From positions 37,250,484 to 37,314,483 of the forward strand of contig OZ034979.1 of assembly GCA_964030785.1 (NCBI GenBank): DNA of 64,000 bases. The letters are read 5' to 3'. Below the pieces are notes generated by a model. It saw nothing but the letters and a program-made list of their open reading frames with translations, ran no database searches and was not told the DNA's origin. This document shows positions 24,801-33,537 of this stretch, piece by piece (position 1 is the first letter of the stretch; each line of letters starts with the position of its first letter). This DNA is from Siderastrea siderea. Its lineage: Eukaryota; Cnidaria; Anthozoa; Scleractinia; Rhizangiidae. A program made the translations under genes and the position numbers.

Positions 24801-25170
24801 TGCAGTAGGGCACAAGAACATGAGTGTAATCATAGAAAGTCGGGTTTTCACTTTTTGATGCAGACAGTAAATCTCTGCCGGTCACTTTATCTGGCAGCAA
24901 AGTTGATGTCATCAACACTGTGGAGTTCTCGTTCAAGTAACGCTTATTGCATTCTTCAAACGAAGCACAAAATCCGCCGCTTTCAAAAAACACAATCCAT
25001 TTGTTACTACTTGATTGCGGTCCAATGAAGAACGTAGCTCTGGAATTGTCATTGCAAACCGCCTCCCTATCACTTGTGTATTTTTTCCATAAGATATCTG
25101 ATGTTGTTGCAGCGAAGATAATTTGGAGAAAAAAAAATCGTAAAAACAAGAGTGTAACGTTCCAAGTCAT
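2995..25170 (-). CDS. Gene A: Notum-like hydrolase fused to an ABCG-type transporter (16 exons, 1492 aa)
   Basis: Exons in transcript order: 24062-25170, 20123-20474, 19654-19750, 17669-18177, 17169-17372, 11657-11798, 11351-11496, 10725-10848, 10248-10410, 9330-9451, 8670-8797, 7031-7156, 6259-6455, 5271-5454, 4365-4453, 2995-3781. All introns are GT-AG and the summed length is 4479 nt, a multiple of three. Predicted order: signal peptide (1-20); Notum/PAE hydrolase with GSSAGG nucleophile Ser183, Asp281, His341; Notum C-terminal cysteine motif; TM anchor near 438-463; NBD with Walker A 666-673, LSGGQ 776-780, Walker B Asp800-Glu801 and H-loop His833; six TM helices from about 974 to 1221; basic tail of about 260 residues. 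Family knowledge: ABCG half transporters dimerise and move lipids or sterols; Notum is a secreted carboxylesterase. The fusion is inferred from exon phases and matched by gene B. Substrate unknown. The start ATG is the one that yields a signal peptide. Confidence 0.85.
3782..4364. other. Gene A intron 15, nothing recognised
   Basis: It has GT-AG ends. No repeat family or RNA gene was recognised. Confidence 0.6.
4365..4453 (-). CDS. Gene A exon 15: TM6
   Basis: This 89-nt exon encodes the last helix, [20 protein letters not shown], followed by a short Asn/Arg/Lys end. It ends in phase 2. Confidence 0.85.
4526..4895. repeat. (GAT)n then polypurine GAA/GAG tract in gene A intron 14
   Basis: About 80 bp of GAT units is followed by about 290 bp of almost pure purine (GAA, GAG, GGA). 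Confidence 0.95.
4905..5157 (-). mobile_element. tRNA-Gly-headed SINE, full-length copy
   Basis: The minus strand begins GGATGGCGCAGTGGTGAGAG (A box) and carries GCCTCCCACCC and GGGTACGATTCCCGG, close to a tRNA-Gly(CCC) anticodon arm and T arm. The body follows with TTCTCCGGGTACTCCGG. A body-only copy lies at 43615-43815. The conserved core suggests a widespread SINE superfamily, which I do not name. Confidence 0.8.
5271..5454 (-). CDS. Gene A exon 14: large extracellular loop before TM6
   Basis: It encodes FYINPQFYG followed by a loop with two cysteines ([10 protein letters not shown]), in the position of the TM5-TM6 extracellular loop where ABCG proteins form disulfides. The exon is 184 nt and ends in phase 0. 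Confidence 0.88.
5455..6258. other. Gene A intron 13, nothing recognised
   Basis: AT-rich intron with no clear repeat or RNA gene. Confidence 0.55.
6259..6455 (-). CDS. Gene A exon 13: TM4 and start of TM5
   Basis: This 197-nt exon encodes two hydrophobic segments around [15 protein letters not shown] and [17 protein letters not shown]. It ends in phase 2 at CTGG|GTAAGT. The gene B copy has identical length. Confidence 0.88.
6640..6995. repeat. Old dispersed repeat in gene A intron 12
   Basis: It ends in a CCAAGATGGCGGATCCGAGA block and is loosely related to 14700-15070, with a related block on the other strand at 31340-31560. Boundaries are uncertain. Confidence 0.45.
7031..7156 (-). CDS. 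Gene A exon 12: TM3
   Basis: This 126-nt phase 0/0 exon encodes an [17 protein letters not shown] loop and then TM3 ([14 protein letters not shown]). The E-R-x-x-G-C motif is where ABCG proteins carry their conserved intracellular loop before TM3. Confidence 0.87.
7220..8625. repeat. 1.4-kb polypurine tract (GGGA)n/(GGAA)n in gene A intron 11
   Basis: The plus strand is almost entirely purine: GGGA/GAGA units to about 8010, then mainly GGAA units. Long reading frames across it are artefacts of the repeat. Confidence 0.97.
8670..8797 (-). CDS. Gene A exon 11: TM1 end and TM2
   Basis: It encodes a hydrophobic cysteine-rich helix ([16 protein letters not shown]). The exon is 128 nt and ends in phase 0. 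Length and phase match gene B exon 11. Confidence 0.87.
8798..10247. other. Gene A introns 10 and 9, nothing recognised (exon 10 at 9330-9451 lies between)
   Basis: Apart from the exon, these are AT-rich introns with no clear element. Confidence 0.5.
9330..9451 (-). CDS. Gene A exon 10: start of the ABCG membrane domain (TM1)
   Basis: [19 protein letters not shown] is the amphipathic connecting segment before TM1, followed by a hydrophobic stretch. The exon is 122 nt; its acceptor completes an Arg codon and it ends in phase 1. Confidence 0.85.
10248..10410 (-). CDS. Gene A exon 9: NBD-TMD linker
   Basis: It encodes [15 protein letters not shown] and [13 protein letters not shown], then a basic linker. 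The gene B counterpart is 3 nt shorter with the same phases, so the junctions agree in both copies. Confidence 0.85.
10725..10848 (-). CDS. Gene A exon 8: end of the NBD
   Basis: [14 protein letters not shown] is the conserved strand after the H-loop in ABCG proteins, where G-x-x position residues are common. The exon is 124 nt and ends in phase 1. Confidence 0.88.
10849..11350. other. Gene A intron 7, nothing recognised
   Basis: It has GT-AG ends and no repeat structure that I could see. Confidence 0.5.
11351..11496 (-). CDS. Gene A exon 7: D-loop and H-loop
   Basis: It begins with GLDASSS (D-loop) and contains LTIHQPR (H-loop His833). The exon is 146 nt and ends in phase 0 at GGTCAG|GTACGT. 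Confidence 0.92.
11657..11798 (-). CDS. Gene A exon 6: ABC signature and Walker B
   Basis: It encodes [17 protein letters not shown] and [10 protein letters not shown], the ABC signature and Walker B motifs with catalytic Glu801. The exon is 142 nt and ends in phase 1. It is separated from exon 5 by a 5.4-kb intron filled with a TTAA-flanked element. Confidence 0.92.
11836..16740. mobile_element. TTAA-flanked DNA-transposon-like element with 1.2-kb inverted repeats in gene A intron 5
   Basis: Body 11840-16736 sits between TTAA copies at 11836-11839 and 16737-16740. The ends are inverted (GTGGCTGTCTCCCTAAG...CTTAGGGAGACAGCCAC), and the arms match over about 11840-13015 and 15550-16736. No transposase is seen, so it is non-autonomous. 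TTAA targets fit piggyBac or Kolobok superfamilies. Gene B lacks it. Confidence 0.8.
13580..14376. mobile_element. Nested foldback element with (CGCCGGAA)n arms
   Basis: Inverted arms at about 13580-13812 and 14150-14376 begin with a GGGCATGTACTTAAAC block and hold runs of CGCCGGAA on one side and its complement on the other. The repeat number differs between arms. It lies inside the larger TTAA element. Confidence 0.75.
17169..17372 (-). CDS. Gene A exon 5: Q-loop region of the NBD
   Basis: This 204-nt phase 0/0 exon encodes [13 protein letters not shown], the Q-loop segment [16 protein letters not shown] and [12 protein letters not shown]. By direct count 62 of 68 residues match the gene B counterpart. 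Confidence 0.9.
17669..18177 (-). CDS. Gene A exon 4: disordered insert and Walker A
   Basis: The acceptor TTTAG|GA joins exon 3 in phase. About 130 acidic and polar residues with no recognised fold precede [14 protein letters not shown] and the Walker A motif GPSGCGKT. The insert sits between NBD strand 1 and the Walker A strand, where typical ABCG proteins have only a short loop. It ends in phase 0. Confidence 0.88.
18178..19653. other. Gene A intron 3, a short shared block only
   Basis: A GGGGTCACCGTGCTCG block occurs twice (near 18541 and 18910). No gene or RNA was recognised. Confidence 0.5.
19654..19750 (-). CDS. Gene A exon 3: first strand of the ABCG ATP-binding domain
   Basis: This 97-nt exon (phase 0 in, phase 1 out) encodes a segment containing [12 protein letters not shown], which resembles the first beta strand of ABCG NBDs. 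The gene B exon at 35861-35957 has the same length, phase and core residues ([13 protein letters not shown]). That match is what identified it. Confidence 0.8.
20123..20474 (-). CDS. Gene A exon 2: Notum C-terminal cysteine motif and TM anchor
   Basis: The acceptor CACAG|C completes the codon left open by exon 1. [14 protein letters not shown] matches the C-terminal cysteine motif of Notum proteins, which ties this exon to the hydrolase. A hydrophobic segment of about 25 residues follows, then a basic stretch (KWKQRQ), consistent with N-out/C-in topology. It ends in phase 0 at GAG|GTGAAT. Confidence 0.88.
20900..21130. repeat. Dispersed repeat with TTTTGAGTCTGTGGATGAAA motif
   Basis: Two tandem-like copies share GAAAGCTATTGAGCAGTA. 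Related blocks on the other strand lie near 19600-19640 and 29700-29960. Confidence 0.6.
21725..21835. repeat. (ATT)n/(ATC)n microsatellite
   Basis: Perfect trinucleotide runs after AAATAAAG, possibly the tail of an old retroelement in gene A intron 1. A shorter (ATT)n run lies near 21338. Confidence 0.85.
23013..23195. repeat. 74-bp tandem repeat in gene A intron 1
   Basis: The ATGAGCAAGC unit starts recur at 23013, 23087 and 23161. Each unit holds CTGATTGG, and two hold CAGCTGTTATTATATAG. Confidence 0.85.
24062..25170 (-). CDS. Gene A exon 1: signal peptide and Notum/PAE hydrolase domain
   Basis: One large exon encodes residues 1-369. A hydrophobic leader precedes a domain with the Notum family landmarks: [12 protein letters not shown] (oxyanion region), [16 protein letters not shown] (nucleophile Ser183), DSGWF, Asp281 in SSMYDIF, and His341 in VPACFQH. 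There are many N-x-S/T sites, as expected for an extracellular domain. The donor AG|GTTAGT leaves phase 2, and translation would stop ten bases into the intron. Confidence 0.9.
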
Positions 25171-26260
25171 GTTTGCTAGCTCTGGTATTGCCTGATTGAA
25201 TAACGAGTATCTACTAACTGCATCATGACTTTATTGAAATTGACGACCGGATCTGATGAACGGATACCGGAACGAACTTTGTCTATACCACTCTGAATTT
25301 GGAGATTTCGCCCAACGTGCAACGGAATTGAAACGTAATGAGGCTCACAAAAGGTTTCCTGTCGGAATATACTGCCTTTTTAGGGAATCTGATAAGCCTA
25401 TTTTTCGAGCTAAATTTTTATACGGGGCTGTCATTTGTCATTTCTTCGCATTATTTAACGCATCTGTTAATCCTTTTAATACCTGTTAATACCTTAATGC
25501 GTCCGTGGGCGAAATTCAAACTGTGACCATATCGAAGAGAATGAAAATTACAAAATCGTTCTTTGACAAAAGAAAAAGAAAATTGAATGCGATCTCTTGG
25601 CTGCCGGATCTGCACTGTTCGATGGGCAAAATGACAAAAGGAGTTGATAAGAGAATCCAAAATACAAATGTGTGGAGAGAAATTACAAAAGAGTAAAGTG
25701 GTTCATGACTCTAGACCCTTTGGCAGCTGTTTTCACACTCCTATCACGGTATAATGTGAAAATGACATTGTCATGGACCATGCATAGTCCGGTATGAACG
25801 TACTGTTGACAAAGGCAAATTATCGCAAATTATTTTGGAACCCTATACTAACAACAGTTCCTGTCCACTCCCTTGGTAAACATTAAGGCGAGAAAACTGA
25901 GGCGAAACGTGAAATCGGCTTGATCGCAGATTTCAACCCCTTATTCGATGGATAGCTGCAAAAATTGCAAATCAAATTCAAATAAGACTGTTAACGGGTT
26001 TTTTATTCCCACAGTAAAATATAACTTTTACTATGAAGTTAAGGCTTAAAACCACCGCAAAAACCGTGTACGATCAACCTTGCTCAACGTCGGGCCATCC
26101 CGGTTCCTTTCGGTGCAATAGCAGGAATTGTACCACTTGTCCCTACATTGAACATGGCCGCAATCAATATACTTTTCATTCGCATAGGTAAAACCTACCG
26201 TATCAAATTTCATATAACTTGTACTACTTTCAATGTTATCTACATGATTCAATGATTTGT
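25171..26260. other. Upstream of gene A, no gene recognised
   Basis: First part of the 7.3-kb interval between the divergent genes A and B. No clear TATA box was seen near either ATG. Confidence 0.5.
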
Positions 26261-26269
26261 TACTATATA

Positions 26270-26449
26270 TAGTACAAAATTTTTTATTTGTTTCCTATCA
26301 TTTCTAAGTAGTCTCACCATACCACGTCATATATCTAACTTCCGCTCATTGTTTTAACACATATATATTTCTGTAAATTCGTGAATTGCCTTAAATAAAC
26401 CTGATGAAGACTGGTATTGGCCAGTCGAAATTCGTAACTATGTATAGTA
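26270..26449 (+). repeat. Dispersed repeat flanking the second tRNA-like palindrome, left copy
   Basis: It is similar to 26950-27075 in the same orientation, ending in TTAAATAAACCTGATGAAGACT. The tRNA-like palindrome appears to have inserted between or next to two copies. Confidence 0.7.
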
Positions 26450-26533
26450 CAAAAAAAATTTTAAATGTAAAGAAGATCCTCGCAGTTATTAACGCAACTT
26501 ATGCAGTTGCGAAAAGAAAGCCTGAAAAAGTCA

Positions 26534-26604
26534 GGCTTGCCGGGATTCGAACCCTGACCTCTGCGATACCGGTGCAGCGCTCTAACCAATTGAGCTATCA
26601 AGCC
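26534..26604 (-). tRNA. tRNA-like unit 6
   Basis: Same family, with GATTCGAACC in place of GACTCGAACC on the plus strand. Pol III boxes are intact. Confidence 0.45.
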
Positions 26605-26741
26605 AACTGGGAGCTGGTCATTAAATTGGTTCGTAATATACCCGGGAAAGATGAAGATGAAATTATGAATATATGAAATTCATATATTTGAACATCTTTC
26701 CCGGGTATATTACGAACCAATTTAATGACCAGCTCCCAGTT

Positions 26742-26812
26742 GGCTTGATAGCTCAATTGGTTAGAGCGCTGCACCGGTATCGCAGAGGTCAGGGTTCGAA
26801 TTCCGGCAAGCC
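26742..26812 (+). tRNA. tRNA-like unit 7
   Basis: The A box is TAGCTCAATTGG. The B box region reads GGTTCGAATTCC and is slightly altered at its end. Confidence 0.42.
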
Positions 26813-26949
26813 TGACTTTCTTCAGGCTTTCTTTTCGCAAACTGCATAAGTTGCGTTAATAACTGCGAGGATCCTCTTTACATTTATTTCTTCATTCCGC
26901 AGTTCAAATATATGAATTTCATATATTCATAATTTCAAAAAAAATTTTA

Positions 26950-27075
26950 TTTGTTTTCCATCATTTCTAAATAGTCACACCATACCTCGTCCAATATGTA
27001 ACTTCCGCTCGTTGTTATATATTTCTGTAAATTCGGGATCTGCCTTAAATAAACCTGATGAAGACTGTAGAAGAA
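26950..27075 (+). repeat. Dispersed repeat flanking the second tRNA-like palindrome, right copy
   Basis: It matches 26270-26415 over TAACTTCCGCTCRTTGTT and the AAATAAACCTGATGAAGACT end. Confidence 0.7.
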
Positions 27076-27090
27076 TTGTAGATTGCACTT

Positions 27091-28217
27091 GGTTTATATA
27101 GAGGGTGGTGGAGCTACGCTATTGGTAGGAACATGGCGACGTGAAAAACAAGAATAAATTAGTTGAAAGAAAATCCTTCGTTGACACCGTAGGGATTAAG
27201 ATTAAGTGTGCCGATTTGAAAAATGAATTTTTGTTCTAGATTTGTAACTCAAGTCTTTTCACGTTGTTTGATCAGTCCCTGCAGCAGTCATTTTGACAAT
27301 CATTTATAACATTTACTGATAAATAGATTTTGTATCCAATTTTCAACTCTTGGAAGTGAAGTACTAAAAAAAATATATATATATGCAAACGATATTGCTA
27401 GCAATGAAGTGCCAGTAACAAACACGGGAGAATGTGCTTAATCATCTGTGACCGGTTAGAAGAGGGCTGGAAATCTGACAGGCATTCAGGGAAGGCCGAG
27501 TAAGAATTCAAGTAGTAGTATCACATGACCAAGTTCTCTTTCGTGTTACTTTGTGCCCCGGGCTTTGTGCCAACACTCTTTTGTAGGAGAAATCGAGCCT
27601 CTACCGAGGGGCCAAAAAATGTTTGATCTGTTAAGACTGGTTTCCGATATGATCGTTATGATCGCTTCTATCGCTACAAAAGATGATCAGCAATCACTGC
27701 GATCATATGGAAACCACACTTTAATGATCGTAGTGACCCATATGATGGCAACGATTGCTCAACGTTTTTACCACCGATTGTAGCGATCGTAGCGATCATA
27801 TGGAAACCAGCCTTTACGAAACACGATAAGGTTTACAATTTCCCCTGCCCTTGCTTTATGGATCACTTGTTTGCGCAGGCTCGAAACAAGTGAATGCGCA
27901 AACAACAAAACTACGTGCGAAGATTATTACTCGCAATATTTTAGAGCTTGTGTACACACACGACATTTGATACGGGAGCAAAATACTTCCGGAAAAAAAG
28001 CCAGTTGAGTTTAGCTTCACGGAAGCAATTTACTTGTGTTCATGCGCGTCAACAGAAAACTGGACATTAAAATTCGTAAAAGTTTTCACAGCAATTTTTC
28101 CTGGTTACGGGGGCCTTGAAGAATGTTGTTCTCTAAAGTAAGTTTGTCTTCCCAGTGGCTGTATCAATTTGCGGCTTAAAAGAACTCATTCAGTTCTGTA
28201 AAGTATTCAACAAACAA
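27091..28217. other. Intergenic, only a short imperfect repeat
   Basis: CGATCATATGGAAACCA occurs twice near 27705 and 27800, suggesting an old foldback element. Nothing else was recognised. Confidence 0.45.
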
Positions 28218-28400
28218 GCAAGGGCGTCAGTTTCTAAAGAAACTGTGGTGGTGCGTCGGTGGCGACGTGAAACACAAAATTTTGGATTTATCAACTGAGT
28301 TGATAAGGTAAATTGGCCATCGTAAAGAGACTGAAAGCTGACGTTTCGAGCGTTAGCCCATCGTCAGAGTGAATCTGACGAAGTAAAGTATTGGCCTGTT
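28218..28400. repeat. Dispersed repeat, inverse copy at 49245-49420
   Basis: It shares AACTGTGGTG, TTGATAAGGTAAATTG and CTGACGTTTCGAG blocks with 49245-49420 on the opposite strand. Confidence 0.75.
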
Positions 28401-29699
28401 TATCCGGCCCCTTAAGTTGGTTAAATTAGGTTTGCAGGATTTCCTAACTTAACGGCAAGAGCCACTAGAAATAGAATTGAACAACCAGCGATCCAATACA
28501 TCCTAGTTATTACGTGCACCTTAGACTGCAAAGTGGCCACCCACGAGCCTTTGACATCCCATGCACAATAGGCCGTTTCATTTTTGAGAAACCTTTTGTC
28601 TTTGTCTTTGAAGAGGCTTGAGTAAATGGTACTTGCCATGCATATTGAATTGAATTAATTATAAAAAGAATACCGTCACGTTCGGTTGCAGAATCATACA
28701 GGTGTTAGTTGGTGAATAGTGATGCCAGGGGCATCTAGGAATGACGTAGTTATAAAGTTACACCTTTGTTTGTAAGATTCTCTTGTTAGTTCAGTGTACC
28801 TTCGCTGCAAAAGCATCAGATACCCTATGGATCAAAAAAATACGCGAGTGTTTTGGGGGCCGGTTGCTGTGATAACTACAGAGTTAATATAAGTTCTCAG
28901 TTCTACATTGGACAGCAATCAAGTAACAAACGGACTGTATAAACGGTGGACTCGGTGAATGAACAATAATTGGACGTTACTGACTATCAGTTTGACTTCT
29001 TGAATTAAATTTACCCAGCCAGAACTGACCGCCAAACATTTTGGTCATAAATAGCCGTAATTTATTTGTGAGCGGATACTGATTAACTTGGTATAACTAT
29101 CGAACTATTATGAATCGTTTCCCGAAGTTTTAGCTCAACATTGTGACCTGACAAGAATTACAAGAAGACATAAAGATTGATTTTTTATCAAAAATGGCAG
29201 TGGGGCTAAAATCGTTTTTTCACTATACAAACCTCTTTAAAATGGTATTGTCAATCTATTCTTCATAGCCTGGCTCCAAGCAAGGCTATTTTCAATGTTT
29301 CTTTTTACGTGAGGTTATTGAATTCTTGACAAACTATATATGTCAAGAGACCTATTTTTGTGATTAAAAAAATGTTAGGGTGGCTACTGAGTCATTTCCT
29401 ATACGACTCTCCCAAATTTGACTTTATTTATAACTCTATCGGCTCTCGGTTTATTGAACTTTGATTCACTGCATGGTCCTCTCTTTGAAACTTGGAAATG
29501 AACTGTTCTTTTCCCAGTCTTTTCCTTTCTTGGTCCAGAACGGTATCACTCTTTACAGTAAATTATTGCCCAAAAATTGCCCAATGAATCTATCTACGTG
29601 ACCAACATTTACCCTTTAATAGCTCGGGATATTTTTCATGTAAATTTGACAAATGACCTTTGGTCATATTGGCACTTTTATTGGCACTTTCCAAACGAC
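28401..29699. other. Intergenic, no gene recognised
   Basis: A 72-codon minus-strand frame at 28421-28639 has one hydrophobic segment but no homology I recognise and no splice context. Confidence 0.45.
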
Positions 29700-29960
29700 C
29701 ACTTGAATGAATACACTTGAGGGTATTATTCACAGGCTCAAAAGTTAGAACAAATGTACTCAATAGCTTTCTTTAAATGGCCACACTTCGGGAATTTATC
29801 CACAGACTCAAAAGTTAGAACCACCTCGTACTTGAAATTACTTCTCAATATTTTACTGTTGAGCGGTCACACGTCAAGATTTCATCCACAGGCTCAAAAG
29901 CTAGAAACACCTTATACTTGAAATAACTGCAAAATATCTCACTGTTGAGTGGTCACACCT
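29700..29960. repeat. Dispersed tandem repeat (CCACAGGCTCAAAAG units)
   Basis: Three imperfect copies of about 85 bp, related to 20900-21130 in inverse orientation. Confidence 0.65.
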
Positions 29961-30128
29961 AAGGATTTAAGCTGAAAAGGCAGGACCACCGAGAGCTACC
30001 TTGTACAGCATATACGACAGTACTACAGGGAAGAACGTACTGCTCAACATCTTGTCACTTGAATAAGTCACATTTCAGGCACAGAAGTTCAAAGATTAGC
30101 TCAAGGGAGCTAAAACGTAAAAGGAAAA

Positions 30129-30486
30129 CAACGTCAATTGATTCAAAATGTTTTTCTTAGCAACGGTCTGGTCGTCGGGTACATGAAGAATTTTGTTTTG
30201 ACATGCGCCTCAGGTGCACGAAAGGCAATTATCATCAAATTTTCAAAATATCACAAGTTTGTTTGGAACATAACGAAACTTGTCTCTTTAAATGCATTTT
30301 TCTTTCCTCGCGCCCTTAGGTAATGTGTATCACAATGTTTTGCTCCTCAGTTAGAGGGTTAAAAGAGTTTCTAGGATAGCTTTCGAGCATGCGTACTCTG
30401 CCTCATAAGCAAAAGTGCGCAACAGGCTGCCTGCGTTGCGAAGGGTCCTTAAGTAAGAATTCCAAACTATAGTCCTTACTGTAGGG
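30129..30486. repeat. Dispersed repeat, copy 2 of 1-354
   Basis: Same orientation and nearly full-length match to the repeat at the window start. Confidence 0.82.
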
Positions 30487-32431
30487 TTACTGTCTGCTTG
30501 AATTTATAAACATTACTCCCTGTCTCAACATAGGGGCCGGTTTTCGGCGTCTTACGACAGCCGATTCTCTTAGCAAACGGTACACATTGAGAGAAGACGT
30601 ATAATGATGATTTTATCCGGTAGGTCCAAACATTCTCTTTCGATATCTTTTCACAAATTAGCAATTATTAGCAAAAGCTGGAGGAAAAGCATATTTTCGA
30701 AGTGCGATTGTTTAAAATTCTTGTGTCTTTTACTCCTTTCCGTGACAGAGACCCTTAGTGTCATCCTAACATGAGCTGTTGTAGAAATTTTGATATCGAA
30801 GCCCACTGCACGAAAAATCCTTGTCTTAAAACATCGCTATCGGTGCTTTGCTAGTCATTACTTCTACCATAAATTAATGCAATTTTTGTTGAATATGATG
30901 TTTAACGAAGACAAACCTTACCTTACTGATCCTCTCCCAATGTCAAACTGCTGCATATCAGCTCATGTGGTTGTAAAAATTTGGATTCTGGGGGATTTCC
31001 TTGAGTTTGGTTTAAATTTGTTTTCTGGGTGCGTCATATAATTGCGCTTCCAAGCACAATTGCAAAAATAGAGTCATCAAAAGCAGCTAAACGAAGAATG
31101 TTCATCCAAAATTGGCGTGCAAATAACAATTCATTAACATAAACAATCGAGCTGTAAAATAGCCTTCCAACTGAATAAAAGTTAACCCTCAGACATTCAA
31201 GCAAACCCGTGTCAAGAGGCGGTGAATAGCGCCCCATTCCCCTGGGTTTCTGCTGTGTTACAATATTTTGAAACTATTGTGCTTTTAATAGGTAGCCCAT
31301 GATATGCTCTGCAAGATAATTGATAAACATTATCGGCCGATTTTGGCGCTGCTGAGGCCTGTAAAGTCGTTCAAAATGGCGGCCGAGATGGGCGCCATCT
31401 TGGATTTTACTCAAAATTTTAAGTTAAATATGTTGCTTTTTTTAGCATTTTCTATTTGTTCACCAAAAAGGCAAAAAACAAGGGCTTTACAGCATGCTGC
31501 TCTTGATGACATATCTCGTAACCCTAGCAACCGTTCTCACGAAACCTTGCCAAAAATTAATATGTCTTAAAGGATGCGCAAACAGCCTCTGAAGACAGCA
31601 AGTGTTTCGACAAAATCTTTAAAAAATTGGAGAAAACTTACCTATGGTGGCATCCCCCCTCCTTTTTCGTCCGAGAGCTGACATATTTTCTTTATTTTAG
31701 CATAAATCTGTGGCAGTGTACAAGGAAGTATGTTAAAATTAGGAATTATGTAAAATTATTTTTCTTTTTAGGCTATGTCATCATACAACACTCACAATTA
31801 TCCTCCATTCCTTCTTCGTGCTTGCGAAAAATTAGCCTTTTCAAGATCGTGTGGATTTCGTTTAAATAAAACGTTTCCGATATCTTGAGGCCAATAAAGT
31901 AAGCAAGCAATACAACGGGCTTACGGATAAGATGGAGTTGTCACGTTATTATTACGGCGGTTTACTATCAGAGACGATGTCCTCACCGCTTAGGAAATCT
32001 AACAAAAAGTTTAACGAGTTACAGCGTACACGTCTATTCAAGCTATTCACACATTCACCTCTTATTTTATGTACCCACGTAAAACGTACACAAAAACAAC
32101 GCGACGGTGGAATCCTACCCTTACCTGTATCCTGCCCCTAAGGGATTGCGTGAGTAAAATAGGCATCAAACTGTTCCACCTGTTTATAAAAAGGTGAGTC
32201 GAGTAGAATTAAAACTTAGTTAAAATCATTAGCCGTGAAGCTAAACTATGGCCTCTTTATGATAAGGAGCAACGAGAGAGGACTTACGTCAGGCTTGTGG
32301 TGGCAAGATGCCTGAGTTTATTTTTTTTTTTCATTTTGCCAGATTTGCAGTTAATATTGAAAGGAGCGTAGAAAGAAGCCGCAAGAATTGCCTGAGAATT
32401 TGGCGTCATACTTTTTAAGCCTCATGCAGAA
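30487..32431. other. Upstream of gene B, no gene recognised
   Basis: It contains a block near 31340-31400 related to the GATGGCGGATCC family. No promoter motif is strong enough to call. Confidence 0.5.
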
Positions 32432-33537
32432 ATGACTTTGACAGTTAGATCCTTGCTTCTAGGATTGCTCTTTTTTCAGTGGCTCTTTGCTGAACTGGCA
32501 TCGGGTACATTGTGGAAAAGATATGTTAGCAATACGGAGGCCGTCTGCAATGATAATTCAAGAGCTACCTTCTACATTTTACCACAATCAAGTCACAAAT
32601 GGATTTTGTTTTTTGAAAGTGGCGGATTGTGTGCTTCATTTGAAGAGTGCAATAAACGATACATGAACAAGAACTCGACTGTGTTGATGACATCAACTTT
32701 GCTGCCAGATAAAGTTACTGGCAGAGATTTACTGTCTGCATCAAAAAGTGAAAACCCGACTTTCTATGATTACACTCATGTTCTTGTGCCATACTGCAGC
32801 AGTGACTTGTGGCTTGGATCAAAGACAAATTCGAAAAAACCGTTCCACTTCGTTAATGATTCGTCGGTAGATAACTTCAGTTTTAGAGGACACACCGTTT
32901 TTCGTTCCGTGTTTCAAGATCTGCTGCAGCGATACAATTTGAGCAAAGCTGAGGAAATTGTTTTGTCTGGAAGTAGCGCTGGAGGAATAGGTGTTTTAAA
33001 CCATGCAGATTGGGTGTTGAACCACGTGATCAACTCTCGAGGTTTAAACGCTACAATGAAAACTGTCGTCGACTCAGGGTGGTTTCTAAACTTTCAGGAC
33101 AGTTTAAAAGCCAGAGTTAGACCCGAATTTTTATCGTTTGCCAATATTTCATCTTTAGCTTGTAAAGATATGTCGCGTGGTTACACATGCTGTCCCTCGG
33201 CATCATGCATGATTGCGCACGGGTATTATCCCACGCGTGTCCCATTAATACTTATCTCTAGTTTATATGATATATTCATGTTTGGAGACGCTTTAAGAAG
33301 ACTGGAGGGCAAAGGAAAGATGGTAGTTGAGAACTCTGCCGATTATCTGTCCCTAGCTAGCATGTACGGTGGAGCAATGAACGAGTCTCTTGCCATATTT
33401 AATAATGAAGGTACAAACCTCAGCGTCTTTGCGCCGGCGTGTTTTCAGCACATTTTTCTTTCTACGTCAAGTTTGTGGGACGACGGGGGCGTGCTGCCAT
33501 CTACAGTGGAAATTGTCAGAGGCAGGGGAATGTTTAG
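32432..33537 (+). CDS. Gene B exon 1: signal peptide and Notum/PAE hydrolase domain
   Basis: It begins with a hydrophobic leader ([13 protein letters not shown]). Landmarks are [28 protein letters not shown] (Ser182), DSGWF, Asp280 in SSLYDIF and His340 in APACFQH. The donor AG|GTAAGT leaves phase 2, as in gene A. Confidence 0.9.

Larger units (their letters stand above)
26450..26949. repeat. Palindromic pair of tRNA-like SINE units with 14-bp target-site duplication
   Basis: One leftward and one rightward unit are joined tail-out around about 26690. Perfect copies of CAAAAAAAATTTTA lie at 26450-26463 and 26936-26949. It is the same family and same divergent arrangement as 1461-2851. Confidence 0.83.

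Noticed and set aside
28421..28639. 72-codon minus-strand frame with a hydrophobic segment
   Set aside because: No homology, no splice signals, and it lies between dispersed repeats.
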